Below, piece by piece: positions 1-7,725 of a stretch of DNA of 64,000 bases. A model generated the notes under the pieces. It was not told the origin of the DNA. It did no database searches and worked only from the letters and a program-made list of their open reading frames with translations. The first letter of the stretch is position 1. Each line of letters begins with the position of its first letter. Both the position numbers and the translations under genes were made by a program. The stretch covers positions 62,001-126,000 of the forward strand of contig JAFQEO010000032.1 in the NCBI GenBank assembly GCA_017399005.1. Direction: 5' to 3'. Source of the DNA: Peptococcaceae bacterium (lineage in GTDB: Bacteria; Bacillota; Peptococcia; Peptococcales; Peptococcaceae).

Positions 1-122
1 AAAATTTTATCCAGTTCCAACTCCACAATACCGTCACGACCGCTGTGTGTTTCAATAATTTCTTCGTATTCAGGCAGCAATGCGCCCAGCCCGCGGCCTA
101 AACCGCCTTTTGCCTTAGCCAT
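1..122 (-). CDS. parB: ParB chromosome-partitioning protein, N-terminal fragment (cut by window edge)
   Basis: Only the first 40 codons are present. They read MAKAKGGLGRGLGALLPEY and continue into a VELELDKI segment, the usual beginning of Spo0J/ParB, where the basic Gly-rich start precedes the CTPase/ParB-N domain. The protein binds parS, loads as a CTP-dependent clamp and is moved by ParA. The ATG overlaps the parA stop codon by a few bases, so the pair is translationally coupled. The CTPase, HTH and dimerisation domains lie outside the window. Confidence 0.9.
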   Translation of the reverse strand, partial: MAKAKGGLGRGLGALLPEYEEIIETHSGRDGIVELELDKI

Positions 123-873
123 GCTTGATTACCTCCTTCGCCAGTGCCAGATATGTTTCTGCGCCTTTTGATTTTGCATCGTAATCCAGAATCGATTGCC
201 CGAAGCTTGGAGCTTCACTGAGACGCACATTGCGAGGAATTACCGTTTTAAATACCTTCTCTTTAAAGTTTTCACGCACATCGGCCACAACCTGATTACT
301 CAGATTGGTGCGGTTATCAAACATGGTAAGCAGAATCCCTTCCATCTGCAGGTTCGGATTCAGATTTTTCTGTACCAGTTTAATTGTGCTCAACAGCTGG
401 CTTAACCCTTCCAGCGCATAATATTCGCACTGAATCGGCACCAGGAAGGTATCGGCAGCAGTCAGCGCATTTAATGTGAGCAGCCCTAAAGACGGCGGAG
501 TATCAATAATAATGTAATCGTAGTTGTCTTTTACATCCTCCAGTGCGTTTTTCAGCCGTGTTTCACGGGAAATGGCAGCCACCAGCTCCATTTCTGCACC
601 GGCCAGCTCCACTTTAGCAGGCAGAACCGATAATTTTTTATTAACTTCCACAGTAATTTTATCTACCGGTACAAAGTTTACCAGCACATCATACGATGAA
701 TGTTCCAGCGCATTTTTATTAATACCAAGCCCGCTGCTTGCGTTGCCCTGCGGATCCAGGTCAATCAGTAAAACTTTCTTTTTATAATGAGCCAGACAGG
801 CAGCCAGATTCACCGAGGTAGTGGTTTTGGCAACGCCGCCCTTCTGATTGGCTATAACGATTGTTTTACCCAT
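115..873 (-). CDS. parA: ParA/Soj chromosome-partitioning ATPase
   Basis: 252 residues, a normal length for Soj. It begins with the deviant Walker A motif KGGVAKTT (residues 11-18; usually KGGVGKTT) and has Walker B-type IIIDTPPSLG near residue 121. The family dimerises on ATP, binds nucleoid DNA non-specifically and segregates ParB-parS complexes; in Bacillus it also modulates DnaA. The ATG is preceded by a GAGAGGAG ribosome site. It forms an operon with parB, whose start overlaps this stop. Five parS sites lie directly upstream, so its promoter may be inside ParB-covered DNA. The Gly-to-Ala change in the P-loop is mild; the signature Lys residues are kept. Confidence 0.96.
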   Translation of the reverse strand: MGKTIVIANQKGGVAKTTTSVNLAACLAHYKKKVLLIDLDPQGNASSGLGINKNALEHSSYDVLVNFVPVDKITVEVNKKLSVLPAKVELAGAEMELVAAISRETRLKNALEDVKDNYDYIIIDTPPSLGLLTLNALTAADTFLVPIQCEYYALEGLSQLLSTIKLVQKNLNPNLQMEGILLTMFDNRTNLSNQVVADVRENFKEKVFKTVIPRNVRLSEAPSFGQSILDYDAKSKGAETYLALAKEVIKHG

Positions 874-908
874 TTCATTTGCTCCTCTCTAAGGATTCTA
901 TTTTTGAT

Positions 909-1552
909 TGTTTCACGTGAAACAATGGAAATTTGTTATCTCAATTGCAAATGTTTCACGTGAAACATTTTAATTTCATTTTAACCCTATTATAAAGGAA
1001 AACGCTGAAAATGAATATAGAAAAGCACAAAATTTTGTGTAAAATTGCAAATTCGCTGTATTTTTCGATTTAAGCGACTACACGCTGTTTTATGAATAAG
1101 ATTATGCCTGACGTGTCATTCGCCCGTTAAACGCGAAAATACGAAGCCGATTTTTCTGTGATCGTCAAAAAAATTCCACAACACATGCTTCAAAAAATGT
1201 TTCACGTGAAACATTTGCAAATTTTACGGGTCGTCGAGACGCCGACCCCTACACGCTCTATTTCATATATTGCATATAAAACAAGACCGTATATGCAGAT
1301 TGAGATGGCATTCGCGAATTCTGTTTACGCTGAACGTCGACGCCGATTGTCTCAGTCGTGAAAGACGAAGTCTTACGAAGACAGACAATCAAGAATATGT
1401 GCGCATGCCCGACGCCTTTCTGGTCGGGTAAACAGTAAGAGGAATGACATCGAAACTGCATATCCGGTCTTGTAAACCGTTTCAAAATAAAAATGTTTCA
1501 CGTGAAACATTTTGAAAATCGATTCCCAAAATAAATTGTTTCACGTGAAACA
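909..1552. promoter_or_regulatory. parS: Cluster of five perfect parS sites
   Basis: The 16-bp palindrome TGTTTCACGTGAAACA occurs at 909-924, 952-967, 1198-1213, 1494-1509 and 1537-1552. All five are exact copies of the Bacillota parS consensus. They occupy the 692-bp gap between parA and the DUF2007 gene, which contains no credible gene. Spacing is irregular (43, 246, 296 and 43 bp between starts). The last two pairs of sites flank the long palindromic element at 1281-1473. Confidence 0.95.
1281..1473. ncRNA. Long imperfect palindrome A (possible structured RNA), inside the parS cluster
   Basis: The left arm 1281-1328 pairs with the right arm 1428-1473 (ACAAGACCG.ATATGCAG against CTGCATAT.CGGTCTTGT, then GTTTAC/GTAAAC). 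Inside, GATTGTCT (1345-1352) pairs with AGACAATC (1383-1390), and the tip AAGAC-GAA-GTCTT forms a small hairpin. The inner ~60 nt resembles the core of the palindrome at 2267-2422, while the outer arms have different sequences that still pair. I know no named family that matches. It could be an RNA, a mobile palindrome (MITE-like) or a DNA structure; orientation is unknown. Confidence 0.55.
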
Positions 1553-1565
1553 TTCGTAATTTATA

Positions 1566-2009
1566 TTATTGCAATATGGTAAACAGAAACAGCAACAGCA
1601 GAATTACAGCAATCAGAGGAATTGGAGAATTTCTTTTTGGAATTCCGGCTTCTTCCTCCCTTTTTTCAATCTGCGCCACTTCATACTGGTCAAAATCATC
1701 GGCATCAGCAAAAACTTCATCCTGTGCCGCCTGTTCTATATGAATTGCTTCTTCACTGCCCTGCTGCAATGCCAGCATAATCTCTCTGGCTCTTGGATAA
1801 TCGTAATCGTACACATACAGCGTTTCGCCAAAAATCGAATAGCCCATATAAATTTTCATGTAGCCGCCACTACCCGCTTCTTTGGTCAATACCGATATGC
1901 CCTCCTGCTGCAGAATATCCATCAGCATGTTGGCTTCCAGTTCTGTCTGCAGATTCACCAGCGCAACAAGTTGGCCGGTAAAAGCATCTGTGGAATGTTC
2001 TCTTTTCAT
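1566..2009 (-). CDS. DUF2007-type protein with C-terminal membrane anchor
   Basis: 147 residues, starting at MKREHSTDAF, where an AAGGAGG ribosome site sits at ideal spacing; longer upstream frames lack this. The N-terminal half (LVALVNLQTELEANMLMDIL, then EGISVLTKEAGSGG) has the ferredoxin-like fold pattern of DUF2007 'putative signal transducing' proteins. It is followed by an acidic linker and a hydrophobic tail (about residues 127-146) that would anchor it in the membrane with the domain in the cytoplasm. Function unknown. It lies between two palindromic elements, close to parA. Confidence 0.75.
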   Translation of the reverse strand: MKREHSTDAFTGQLVALVNLQTELEANMLMDILQQEGISVLTKEAGSGGYMKIYMGYSIFGETLYVYDYDYPRAREIMLALQQGSEEAIHIEQAAQDEVFADADDFDQYEVAQIEKREEEAGIPKRNSPIPLIAVILLLLFLFTILQ

Positions 2010-2156
2010 GTGAAACGCCTCCTTTATCATGAATAGCAAATTACTTATGCCGTCCGAGTTTTTAAATGGTATTCCGCTTGTTTTTATTTTACAATGGGAT
2101 AATATATATGGCAAGTATTATCTGACAACTACAAAAATATCCAGAATCAGGAATTT

Positions 2157-2170
2157 ATTTTCCGGGAAAT
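2157..2170. promoter_or_regulatory. Noc-binding-site-like palindrome (NBS 1)
   Basis: ATTTTCCGGGAAAT differs at one base from the Bacillus Noc site ATTTCCCGGGAAAT. A half-site ATTTCCCGACAT follows at 2179-2190. A gene with Noc-type DNA-recognition residues is at 14450-15538, so a matching protein is present. Binding is inferred, not shown. Confidence 0.55.
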
Positions 2171-2215
2171 ATTTTTTCATTTCCCGACATCATTCGACAA
2201 CCCAATCGACAAATT

Positions 2216-2229
2216 ATTTACCGGGAAAT
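2216..2229. promoter_or_regulatory. Noc-binding-site-like palindrome (NBS 2)
   Basis: ATTTACCGGGAAAT differs at one base from the Noc consensus and is embedded in the longer palindrome ATTATTTACCGGGAAATAAT. It is 59 bp from the first NBS-like site, about six helical turns. Both lie in the region upstream of the DUF2007 gene, next to palindrome B. Confidence 0.6.
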
Positions 2230-2262
2230 AATTCAGGAAATAATCAGATTCACAATATAAAC

Positions 2263-2426
2263 AAAAAACCCGATAGCGCAGAATGTATAAGATACCTTCT
2301 GTTTTAGCCGGACATCAGTGAAGATTGTTCAGACCGTAAAAGAGGAAATCTTGCAGCGTTGAACAATCAAGATGATGTCTTGCGTCAAACAGGAAAGCAA
2401 ATACATTCTGCCCTATCGGGTTCTTA
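2263..2426. ncRNA. Long imperfect palindrome B (possible structured RNA)
   Basis: The arm 2267-2288 pairs with 2401-2422 at 21 of 22 positions. Further pairing continues inward: TTCTGTTT with AAACAGGAA, GACATCA with TGATGTC, and GATTGTTCA with TGAACAATC. The tip AAGA-GGAAA-TCTT matches the tip of palindrome A. The shared core pattern is GATTGT..CAG..CGT.AAAGA.GAA.TCTT...ACAATCAAGA. It lies between the DUF2007 gene and a membrane-protein gene, both leftward, so if transcribed it could be a 5' leader or a 3' element. No strong T-tract is visible. Confidence 0.55.
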
Positions 2427-2446
2427 TTGCACTATCATATATTGTA

Positions 2447-2839
2447 TCATTGTTTCATAATTTCCTCACTGAGCCGCAGAATCTGTGGTGCAGCTTCGGC
2501 CTGTTTCCGCTTCAGCACAATTTTATGCAGCGGATAGGCCAGCGCCATAATCAGCAGCCCGATTACGCCAGCCACAATGCCGGGAATAAAATATGCACTC
2601 CACGAGGCAATGGAAACACAGCAGATGCCGATTCCCAGCAGCAAAACACCAAGGATTCCAAGCAATACAGCAGGAATGGTGCTGTATAAGGTTACGTTTT
2701 GGTCCAGTTTGCGAAGCTGTGCCATTTTATCTTCTTCTCTAGGCAGATATTTCTGCCGGATAGCCTGTACATCCTCTCTCTGTCTGGCAGAATAGGTGTA
2801 GGAAAAGCCGTCTTCTGACTGATGAATTTTCTGAATCAT
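2447..2839 (-). CDS. Hypothetical membrane protein with two transmembrane segments
   Basis: 130 residues. A charged N-terminal half (residues 1-47) is followed by two hydrophobic segments, near residues 53-75 and 83-103, and a charged C-terminus. That suggests both ends are in the cytoplasm. The ATG follows a GGGAG ribosome site. I do not recognise the family. It is leftward, 62 bp downstream of the sensor-kinase gene, and may belong to that transcription unit; no terminator is obvious between them. Confidence 0.7.
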   Translation of the reverse strand: MIQKIHQSEDGFSYTYSARQREDVQAIRQKYLPREEDKMAQLRKLDQNVTLYSTIPAVLLGILGVLLLGIGICCVSIASWSAYFIPGIVAGVIGLLIMALAYPLHKIVLKRKQAEAAPQILRLSEEIMKQ

Positions 2840-2901
2840 AGAATTACTCCCGTTTATCCTGCAATCAAGTTACATAGCATTATTACAACATTTTTCATAA
2901 A

Positions 2902-3969
2902 TTATTTCGGCAGACGAACCGTAAATACACTGCCCACACCCGGAGCGCTTTCCACAGAAATCTCGCCGTTCATAATATCTATCACCCGTTTTACCAGTGC
3001 AAGGCCAAGCCCGTTGCCCTGCGAACTGTGCGAGGAATCACCCTGATAAAACTTTTCAAAAATATGCCGCCCGGTTTCCGCTGTCATACCGCAGCCGGTA
3101 TCCCGCACCGAAACCACAGCCCATTGTTCTTCCTCTTTTACCGTTACACCGACTAAACCGCCCGGTCCGGTGAATTTCATCGCGTTTGACAGCAAATTGT
3201 TCCATACCAGTGTCAAAAGTTCCGGATCACCATTCAGCATCACGTCATCAATATCGATATCCAGGTCCAGTTCCTTCTGCTCCCACACATCCTCCAGAGA
3301 CAACACACATTCCCGCAGCTGTTCGCCCAGATTAAACCGGATGCTGTCTGGAAAAATAGTCTGGTTTTCCAGTTTATTGAGCCGCAGAATATTGGTAATC
3401 AATTCCGATAACCGTCTGGAGGCCTCCGCAATAGCACGGCCATATTCGATTCGTTTTTCTTCCGGTAAATCCGGTGCCTGTAACAGTGTGGCATAATTCT
3501 GCATAACCGCCAGCGGTGTTTTCAGTTCATGAGATACACTGGCAATAAAATCGGTACGCAGTGTTTCGATACCGGAAAGTTCCTCCGCCATTTTATTAAA
3601 ATCGGCAATAATAACATCAAATTCATTGTGCCGAAGCGGATCCTGACGCTGTTCAATACGTGCCGAAAAATCACCTCTGGTAAATCGCTGAGTGGCATCC
3701 AGAATCTGCCGTACCGGTTTTTCAACGGTATATTTCTGTCGGATACCGTCAAATGTGGCACCTAAAAAACTTAACAGCAGCACATTGCCAAAGGTCAGAA
3801 GAGCTGCCTTATGCACATCCTCGGCACGAATCTCCAGAAAGTGCAGGAACAGCAGAAAACAGGTGGTTACTACAAAGGCAATCAGCAGAAAAAATATCAG
3901 ATAACGCCGCGGTGAAAACAGGCTGCGTCCGATTTTAGGTTTCTCTTTTCTGTTTCCATCTTCACTCAT
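2902..3969 (-). CDS. Membrane sensor histidine kinase (HAMP-HisKA-HATPase)
   Basis: 355 residues. There are two transmembrane segments (about 23-46 and 55-73) with only a very short outside loop, then a HAMP region, HisKA with SHELKTP (phosphorylated His147), and an HATPase domain with N- and G-box motifs (NNLLSNAMKFT, DTGCGM, GNGLGLALV). The minimal external loop implies sensing in or at the membrane, as in the BceS/LiaS-like class, rather than a periplasmic ligand domain. The ATG overlaps the stop of the response-regulator gene (ATGA), a standard co-translated pair. The signal sensed cannot be deduced. Confidence 0.93.
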   Translation of the reverse strand: MSEDGNRKEKPKIGRSLFSPRRYLIFFLLIAFVVTTCFLLFLHFLEIRAEDVHKAALLTFGNVLLLSFLGATFDGIRQKYTVEKPVRQILDATQRFTRGDFSARIEQRQDPLRHNEFDVIIADFNKMAEELSGIETLRTDFIASVSHELKTPLAVMQNYATLLQAPDLPEEKRIEYGRAIAEASRRLSELITNILRLNKLENQTIFPDSIRFNLGEQLRECVLSLEDVWEQKELDLDIDIDDVMLNGDPELLTLVWNNLLSNAMKFTGPGGLVGVTVKEEEQWAVVSVRDTGCGMTAETGRHIFEKFYQGDSSHSSQGNGLGLALVKRVIDIMNGEISVESAPGVGSVFTVRLPK

Positions 3970-4637
3970 TTCGGCACCGCCTTATACCCCAGGCCGTGAA
4001 CCGTCACGATTTCAAAATCATCACAGGCAGCCAGCTTGTCCCGCAGTTTTGTAATATATACATCCACCACGCGAGGCCCCGATGCACTGTCTGCATCCCA
4101 GAATTCCTCCATCAGCTTTGCCCTTGTAAATGTTTTCTTTGGATAGGATAACAGCTTATACAATAAATCAAATTCCCGAACGGTCAGTGTAACTTCCTCA
4201 CCGTCCAGATAAGCGGTATGTTCTTCGGCATCCAGCAGAAGTTTGCCAACGGTCAGTTTTTTACTGCTGACAATTTTTGCACGACGAACCAGAGCCCCGA
4301 TACGTAACGCCAGTTCATCTAAATCCACCGGTTTTACCATATAATCATCGATTCCTGCACGGAATCCTTTCTGTTTGGCATCCATATCATCCCGTGCCGA
4401 CATAAATAAAATCGGAATCTCGCGGTTCATTTCACGCACCGTTTCTGCAAATTCAAAGCCGTCAATCTCCGGCATCATAATATCAGAAATAATCACATCC
4501 ACAGAATTTTCATACATGGCATCATAGGCATCGGCAGCACTCAGGCAGCCAATGGTCTCATAACCCTGCCGGTTTAAATAGGAACACACAGCATGATTTA
4601 AATCCTTATCGTCTTCCACAACCAGAATGCGAATCAT
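3966..4637 (-). CDS. OmpR-family response regulator
   Basis: 223 residues. The receiver domain has acidic D9/D10, phospho-acceptor D52 in SDIMMPEIDG, and the conserved Lys in MVKP near residue 102. A linker leads to a winged-helix DNA-binding domain (about 127-221) ending in VHGLGYKAVPK. It is transcribed first in the two-gene operon with the histidine kinase. It has no adjacent ABC transporter, so a bacitracin-type detoxification role is not indicated by context. Confidence 0.95.
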   Translation of the reverse strand: MIRILVVEDDKDLNHAVCSYLNRQGYETIGCLSAADAYDAMYENSVDVIISDIMMPEIDGFEFAETVREMNREIPILFMSARDDMDAKQKGFRAGIDDYMVKPVDLDELALRIGALVRRAKIVSSKKLTVGKLLLDAEEHTAYLDGEEVTLTVREFDLLYKLLSYPKKTFTRAKLMEEFWDADSASGPRVVDVYITKLRDKLAACDDFEIVTVHGLGYKAVPK

Positions 4638-4667
4638 TCTATCACTCCTCTGTCGTTTACTGGATTC

Positions 4668-4676
4668 ATTATAGCA
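4668..4676 (-). promoter_or_regulatory. Extended -10 promoter element for the two-component operon
   Basis: On the minus strand TGCTATAAT (TATAAT at 4673-4668 with an upstream TGn) lies about 31 bp before the response-regulator ATG. No convincing -35 at 17 bp is seen, which suits an extended -10 promoter. Confidence 0.5.
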
Positions 4677-4746
4677 TAAATGATACCATAAATATGTTAA
4701 TAAAATGTTTCCGGATTTTCGCGTAACAATTTATCTGCAAAAAAAT

Positions 4747-4773
4747 GCTGTCTCGATATAAAACCGGGACAGC
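4747..4773 (-). terminator. Rho-independent terminator after the 11-residue-repeat gene
   Basis: GCTGTC pairs with GACAGC around a ~15-nt loop. On the minus strand it is followed by a T-rich run (CATTTTTTTGC). It would end the leftward transcript from 4943-5392. The 170 bp between it and the stop codon contains no gene, only DnaA-box-like motifs and short direct repeats of GTCTGAA. Confidence 0.6.
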
Positions 4774-4860
4774 TTTTGATAACAGCCGGCAAAAGAGACG
4801 GCAAACAAAATCAGGAGGTCTGAAGTCAGAATGCACGTCTGAAATGGGGATTGCCAGCAG

Positions 4861-5048
4861 TTATACACAGAAATGAATGAAGTTATCCCCTGTTTGTGGA
4901 TTATTTGTGCTGTTTATGCACATCAGAACGGTTATTTTCTGCTTAATTCTGTTCTTCCGCAGGTTCGTTCACATTTTCTGTGGATGGTTCATCAGAGTTA
5001 TCCACATCTTGCACAGGGTTATCCACTTTTTCCAGGAACGTATCCACA
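4861..5048. other. Cluster of DnaA-box-like 9-mers outside oriC
   Basis: TTATACACA (4861-4869), TTATGCACA (4914-4922) and TTATCCACA (4998-5006) fit the consensus TTATNCACA. The one-mismatch sites are TGTGGATTA (4895-4903), TTATCCACT (5019-5027) and GTATCCACA (5040-5048). Part of the cluster lies in the 3' end of the repeat-protein gene, so some matches may be coding coincidence (Val-Asp-Asn codons). It is 19 kb from dnaA. Confidence 0.45.
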
Positions 5049-5392
5049 AATTTATCCTCAATTTTCTGATAGGTCCCTACTACCGTATCTTCAATTATTT
5101 CGTAGGCACCGGTTACACCGTCGCGGATTTTTTCATAGGTTTCAAAAATCTGTTCTTTGCGACTGGATGCTTTGTCGGCTGCTTCGCCGTCTGCATCTTC
5201 AAAAACCGGTTCATCCGCATTTTTTTCATTTTCCAGGAATGTATCCACAAATTTGTCTTCAATTTTCTGATAAGTACCCACTACAGTATCTTCAATTTTT
5301 TCATAGGTATCTACCACACCGTCACGAATTTTTTCATAGGTTTCAATCGCTTTGTCCAGCCCGGCTGGTGTTTTTAATTTGTAATCACTCAT
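4943..5392 (-). CDS. Small acidic protein built of 11-residue amphipathic repeats
   Basis: 149 residues with no signal peptide. Two blocks of three consecutive 11-mers are visible: residues 18-28, 29-39, 40-50 and again 85-95, 96-106, 107-117. The unit is T-Y-E/Q-K-I-E/R-D-x-V/F-V-D/G. The blocks are also similar at DNA level, so they arose by internal duplication. Eleven-residue periodicity with alternating charged and apolar faces is typical of lipid-surface-binding helices (synuclein, apolipoprotein, LEA types) or hendecad coiled coils. The acidic linker and tail would be disordered. Function unknown; it sits downstream of a membrane-protein gene on the same strand. Confidence 0.8.
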   Translation of the reverse strand: MSDYKLKTPAGLDKAIETYEKIRDGVVDTYEKIEDTVVGTYQKIEDKFVDTFLENEKNADEPVFEDADGEAADKASSRKEQIFETYEKIRDGVTGAYEIIEDTVVGTYQKIEDKFVDTFLEKVDNPVQDVDNSDEPSTENVNEPAEEQN

Positions 5393-5461
5393 AGCTCATT
5401 TCTCCTTTATAAATTTATTATTATATATTGTCTGATATTGTCTGTTGTATCCTGCTTTTTA

Positions 5462-6118
5462 TTATTTTTTCTCTTTCTTTTTTCCCGGCAGCGAAATGCC
5501 TTTAATATTCAATCCCGCAATCCCCTGCGACACCGCAACAATTGTTACAACGATGAAGTAAATACCCCACTGTTCATGCAGTATAAAACTGTCACCCAGC
5601 ATGGTCAGTACTGTGTTGGCAAATACCATAAACCCGATTTCCAGGTTGGCCAGCAGAATCCCCAGCATCAGTTTCTGCATGTTGTCCAGCTCACAGGTAA
5701 ACGGCACCATAACACTTACAAAAGCTACGTCACATACGTAAGTCAGTAAAAACATGGAGCGAATCACAGGGCTCGGTTCAAAGCCCGGCACATAAGCTTC
5801 GCCCAGCAAAGTTAATCCTTTCAGATACAGCATCCCTACTGTGATGAAAAACATAAACAGAAAATAATTACTAAAGATATCCTGTTTTTTTGTATATGTT
5901 TCATCGGCAACCGCATCGCTTCGCACCTGGGCAAAAAACGGCAGAAACGCAACACATAACCCGGTTAACATCACCCCGTTACCATCGGTTAAAGTGCGGA
6001 ACGTCATTAACAGAAACATCACAATCGGCAGAAAGCCAAACCGCAGCCCTTTTATTTTCTTGCCAGTCAGTCGTAAAATCTTGAATATATCTACTTCGCG
6101 CGTGCGCAATGTAATCAT
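5462..6118 (-). CDS. Hypothetical polytopic membrane protein (five to six transmembrane helices)
   Basis: 218 residues. Hydrophobic segments lie near residues 27-43, 50-64, 85-104, 121-141, 150-172 and 180-200, and the tail is very basic (PGKKKEKK). The arrangement resembles the permease half of ABC-2-type exporters, but no ATPase gene is adjacent and I see no defining motif. It is leftward, 69 bp upstream of the repeat-protein gene, and may be co-transcribed with it. That would place a membrane-surface helix protein beside a membrane protein, a suggestive but unproven link. Confidence 0.7.
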   Translation of the reverse strand: MITLRTREVDIFKILRLTGKKIKGLRFGFLPIVMFLLMTFRTLTDGNGVMLTGLCVAFLPFFAQVRSDAVADETYTKKQDIFSNYFLFMFFITVGMLYLKGLTLLGEAYVPGFEPSPVIRSMFLLTYVCDVAFVSVMVPFTCELDNMQKLMLGILLANLEIGFMVFANTVLTMLGDSFILHEQWGIYFIVVTIVAVSQGIAGLNIKGISLPGKKKEKK

Positions 6119-6287
6119 CCTTTCTGTATCACTTCAGATTTCGTTTTTTGATTTTGTTCTCTTCTATGCTGTTATTTTATCAGGATATGTTTATCAAGTT
6201 GTTTCTGAAATGTTTCTAAAATGTTAATGCCAAAAATTTTTCGTATTTTTTTAAAGTCATCCTTTTACAAATTATTCTGATTGCCTA

Positions 6288-6316
6288 TTGTTTCATTTGA
6301 TGGTTTGTGATAGAAT
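6288..6316 (+). promoter_or_regulatory. Promoter of brnQ
   Basis: A -35 candidate TTGTTT (6288-6293), a 17-bp spacer and a -10 TAGAAT (6311-6316) lie 77 bp before the BrnQ start. The leader has no T-box-like or riboswitch-like structure that I can recognise. Confidence 0.5.
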
Positions 6317-6393
6317 AAAACAGTTGGCTGTATGAAAACAGCTATTAATTTTGTGATTTGTAGTAATACAGTATACAGGAGGAAGTAATTTTC

Positions 6394-7713
6394 ATGAAAG
6401 AAAAACTGTCTTTTTCCCAGCTGATGGCATTATCTCTAATGCTTTTCGCACTGTTCTTCGGTGCCGGAAATATGATTTTCCCTCCGGCAATGGGGCAGCT
6501 GGCTGGTACAAATGTATGGCCCGCTTTAGCAGGTTTTATTTTCACCGACGTTGGTCTCCCGCTTTTAGCAATTGCAGCCGTTGTATTTGCTAATCGTTCG
6601 CTGGATACTATGGCTGGTCGTGCCGGAAAAAAATTCGGCAGATTCTTTATTATCCTGGTTTATTTATTAATCGGTCCGTTTTTTGCAATTCCGCGTACCG
6701 GCAGCGTATCCTTTGAACTGGTTGTAACACCATTCCTGGGTGCCGATACCAATCCGTTACTGTTTTCCTTTATTTTCACCACTATTTTCTTTACAGCCGT
6801 TTATATTCTGTCGGCAAATCCAAGTAAAATCGTTTCCATCGTAGGGAAAGTATTAACTCCGATTCTTCTGATTGCTGTATTTATTATCGGTTTAAGTGCG
6901 GTTATTCATCCAATCGGTCCTCTGGGAGAACCAGTTGGTGATTACAATTCCATCGCATTCTTTAAAGGCATGGTGGAAGGCTACATGGCAATGGATGCTC
7001 TGGCAGCAGGGATTTTCGCCCTGATTGTTATCCAGAACGTAGAAGCTATGGGCATTAAAAAAGAAAGCAATATCGTAAAATACACCATGCTGGCAGGCTT
7101 AATCGCTGCTATTGGTCTGGCAGTTGTTTACGGGATTCTGGCCTATGTTGGTGCAACTTCCGGTCCTCTGGGCGAATTTGCAAACGGCGGGCAGCTGTTA
7201 AGCGCTGTTTCTAAACACATGTTTGGCACCGCCGGTATGCTGATTCTGGGCATTGCCGTACTGTTTGCCTGCCTCACCACAGCCATCGGTTTAACTACTG
7301 CCTGCGGGGAATATTTCAGCGAACACTTCGCAAAACTGGAATACAACCATGTTATCATTGCCGTTGTACTGTTCAGTTTCGTAGTTAGTAACGTTGGCTT
7401 AACACAGCTGTTAAGTATCACTCTGCCGGGTCTGTTAATGGTTTATCCGGTGTTAATGGCTCTGGTTCTGTCCGGTTTTCTGGATAAATGGTTCAAAGGG
7501 CGTCAGCCAATTTACGCCGGCATTTTAATCGGTGCTGCACTCATCAGTATTCCAAACGGTCTGGAAACACTGGCTGCGAACTACAGCATTTCTACCGCAG
7601 CAATGAGCAATCTGCTGCAGATGGTTCCATTTTATAATCTGGGGCTGGGCTGGGTAATTCCTGCCATCATCGGCGGTGTTATCGGCTACATCGTAAGCGT
7701 TGTAAAAAAATAA
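6394..7713 (+). CDS. brnQ: Branched-chain amino acid:cation symporter BrnQ
   Basis: 439 residues, the usual length of LIVCS-family carriers. The protein begins with the family hallmark FFGAGNMIFPP (residues 21-31) and has about 12 hydrophobic segments. It imports Leu, Ile and Val with Na+ or H+ across the cytoplasmic membrane. Ribosome site AGGAGGAAG lies 11 bp before the ATG. It is monocistronic: its own promoter is upstream and a strong hairpin terminator follows directly. Confidence 0.95.
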   Translation: MKEKLSFSQLMALSLMLFALFFGAGNMIFPPAMGQLAGTNVWPALAGFIFTDVGLPLLAIAAVVFANRSLDTMAGRAGKKFGRFFIILVYLLIGPFFAIPRTGSVSFELVVTPFLGADTNPLLFSFIFTTIFFTAVYILSANPSKIVSIVGKVLTPILLIAVFIIGLSAVIHPIGPLGEPVGDYNSIAFFKGMVEGYMAMDALAAGIFALIVIQNVEAMGIKKESNIVKYTMLAGLIAAIGLAVVYGILAYVGATSGPLGEFANGGQLLSAVSKHMFGTAGMLILGIAVLFACLTTAIGLTTACGEYFSEHFAKLEYNHVIIAVVLFSFVVSNVGLTQLLSITLPGLLMVYPVLMALVLSGFLDKWFKGRQPIYAGILIGAALISIPNGLETLAANYSISTAAMSNLLQMVPFYNLGLGWVIPAIIGGVIGYIVSVVKK

Positions 7714-7725
7714 GATGCATATAAA

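Noticed and set aside
1258-1485. Short open frames across palindrome A
   Set aside because: The inverted-repeat structure explains the sequence; no ribosome site and no protein-like composition.
6119-6393. T-box or riboswitch leader of brnQ
   Set aside because: No specifier-loop, T-box sequence or antiterminator pair is visible; only a simple promoter and leader.
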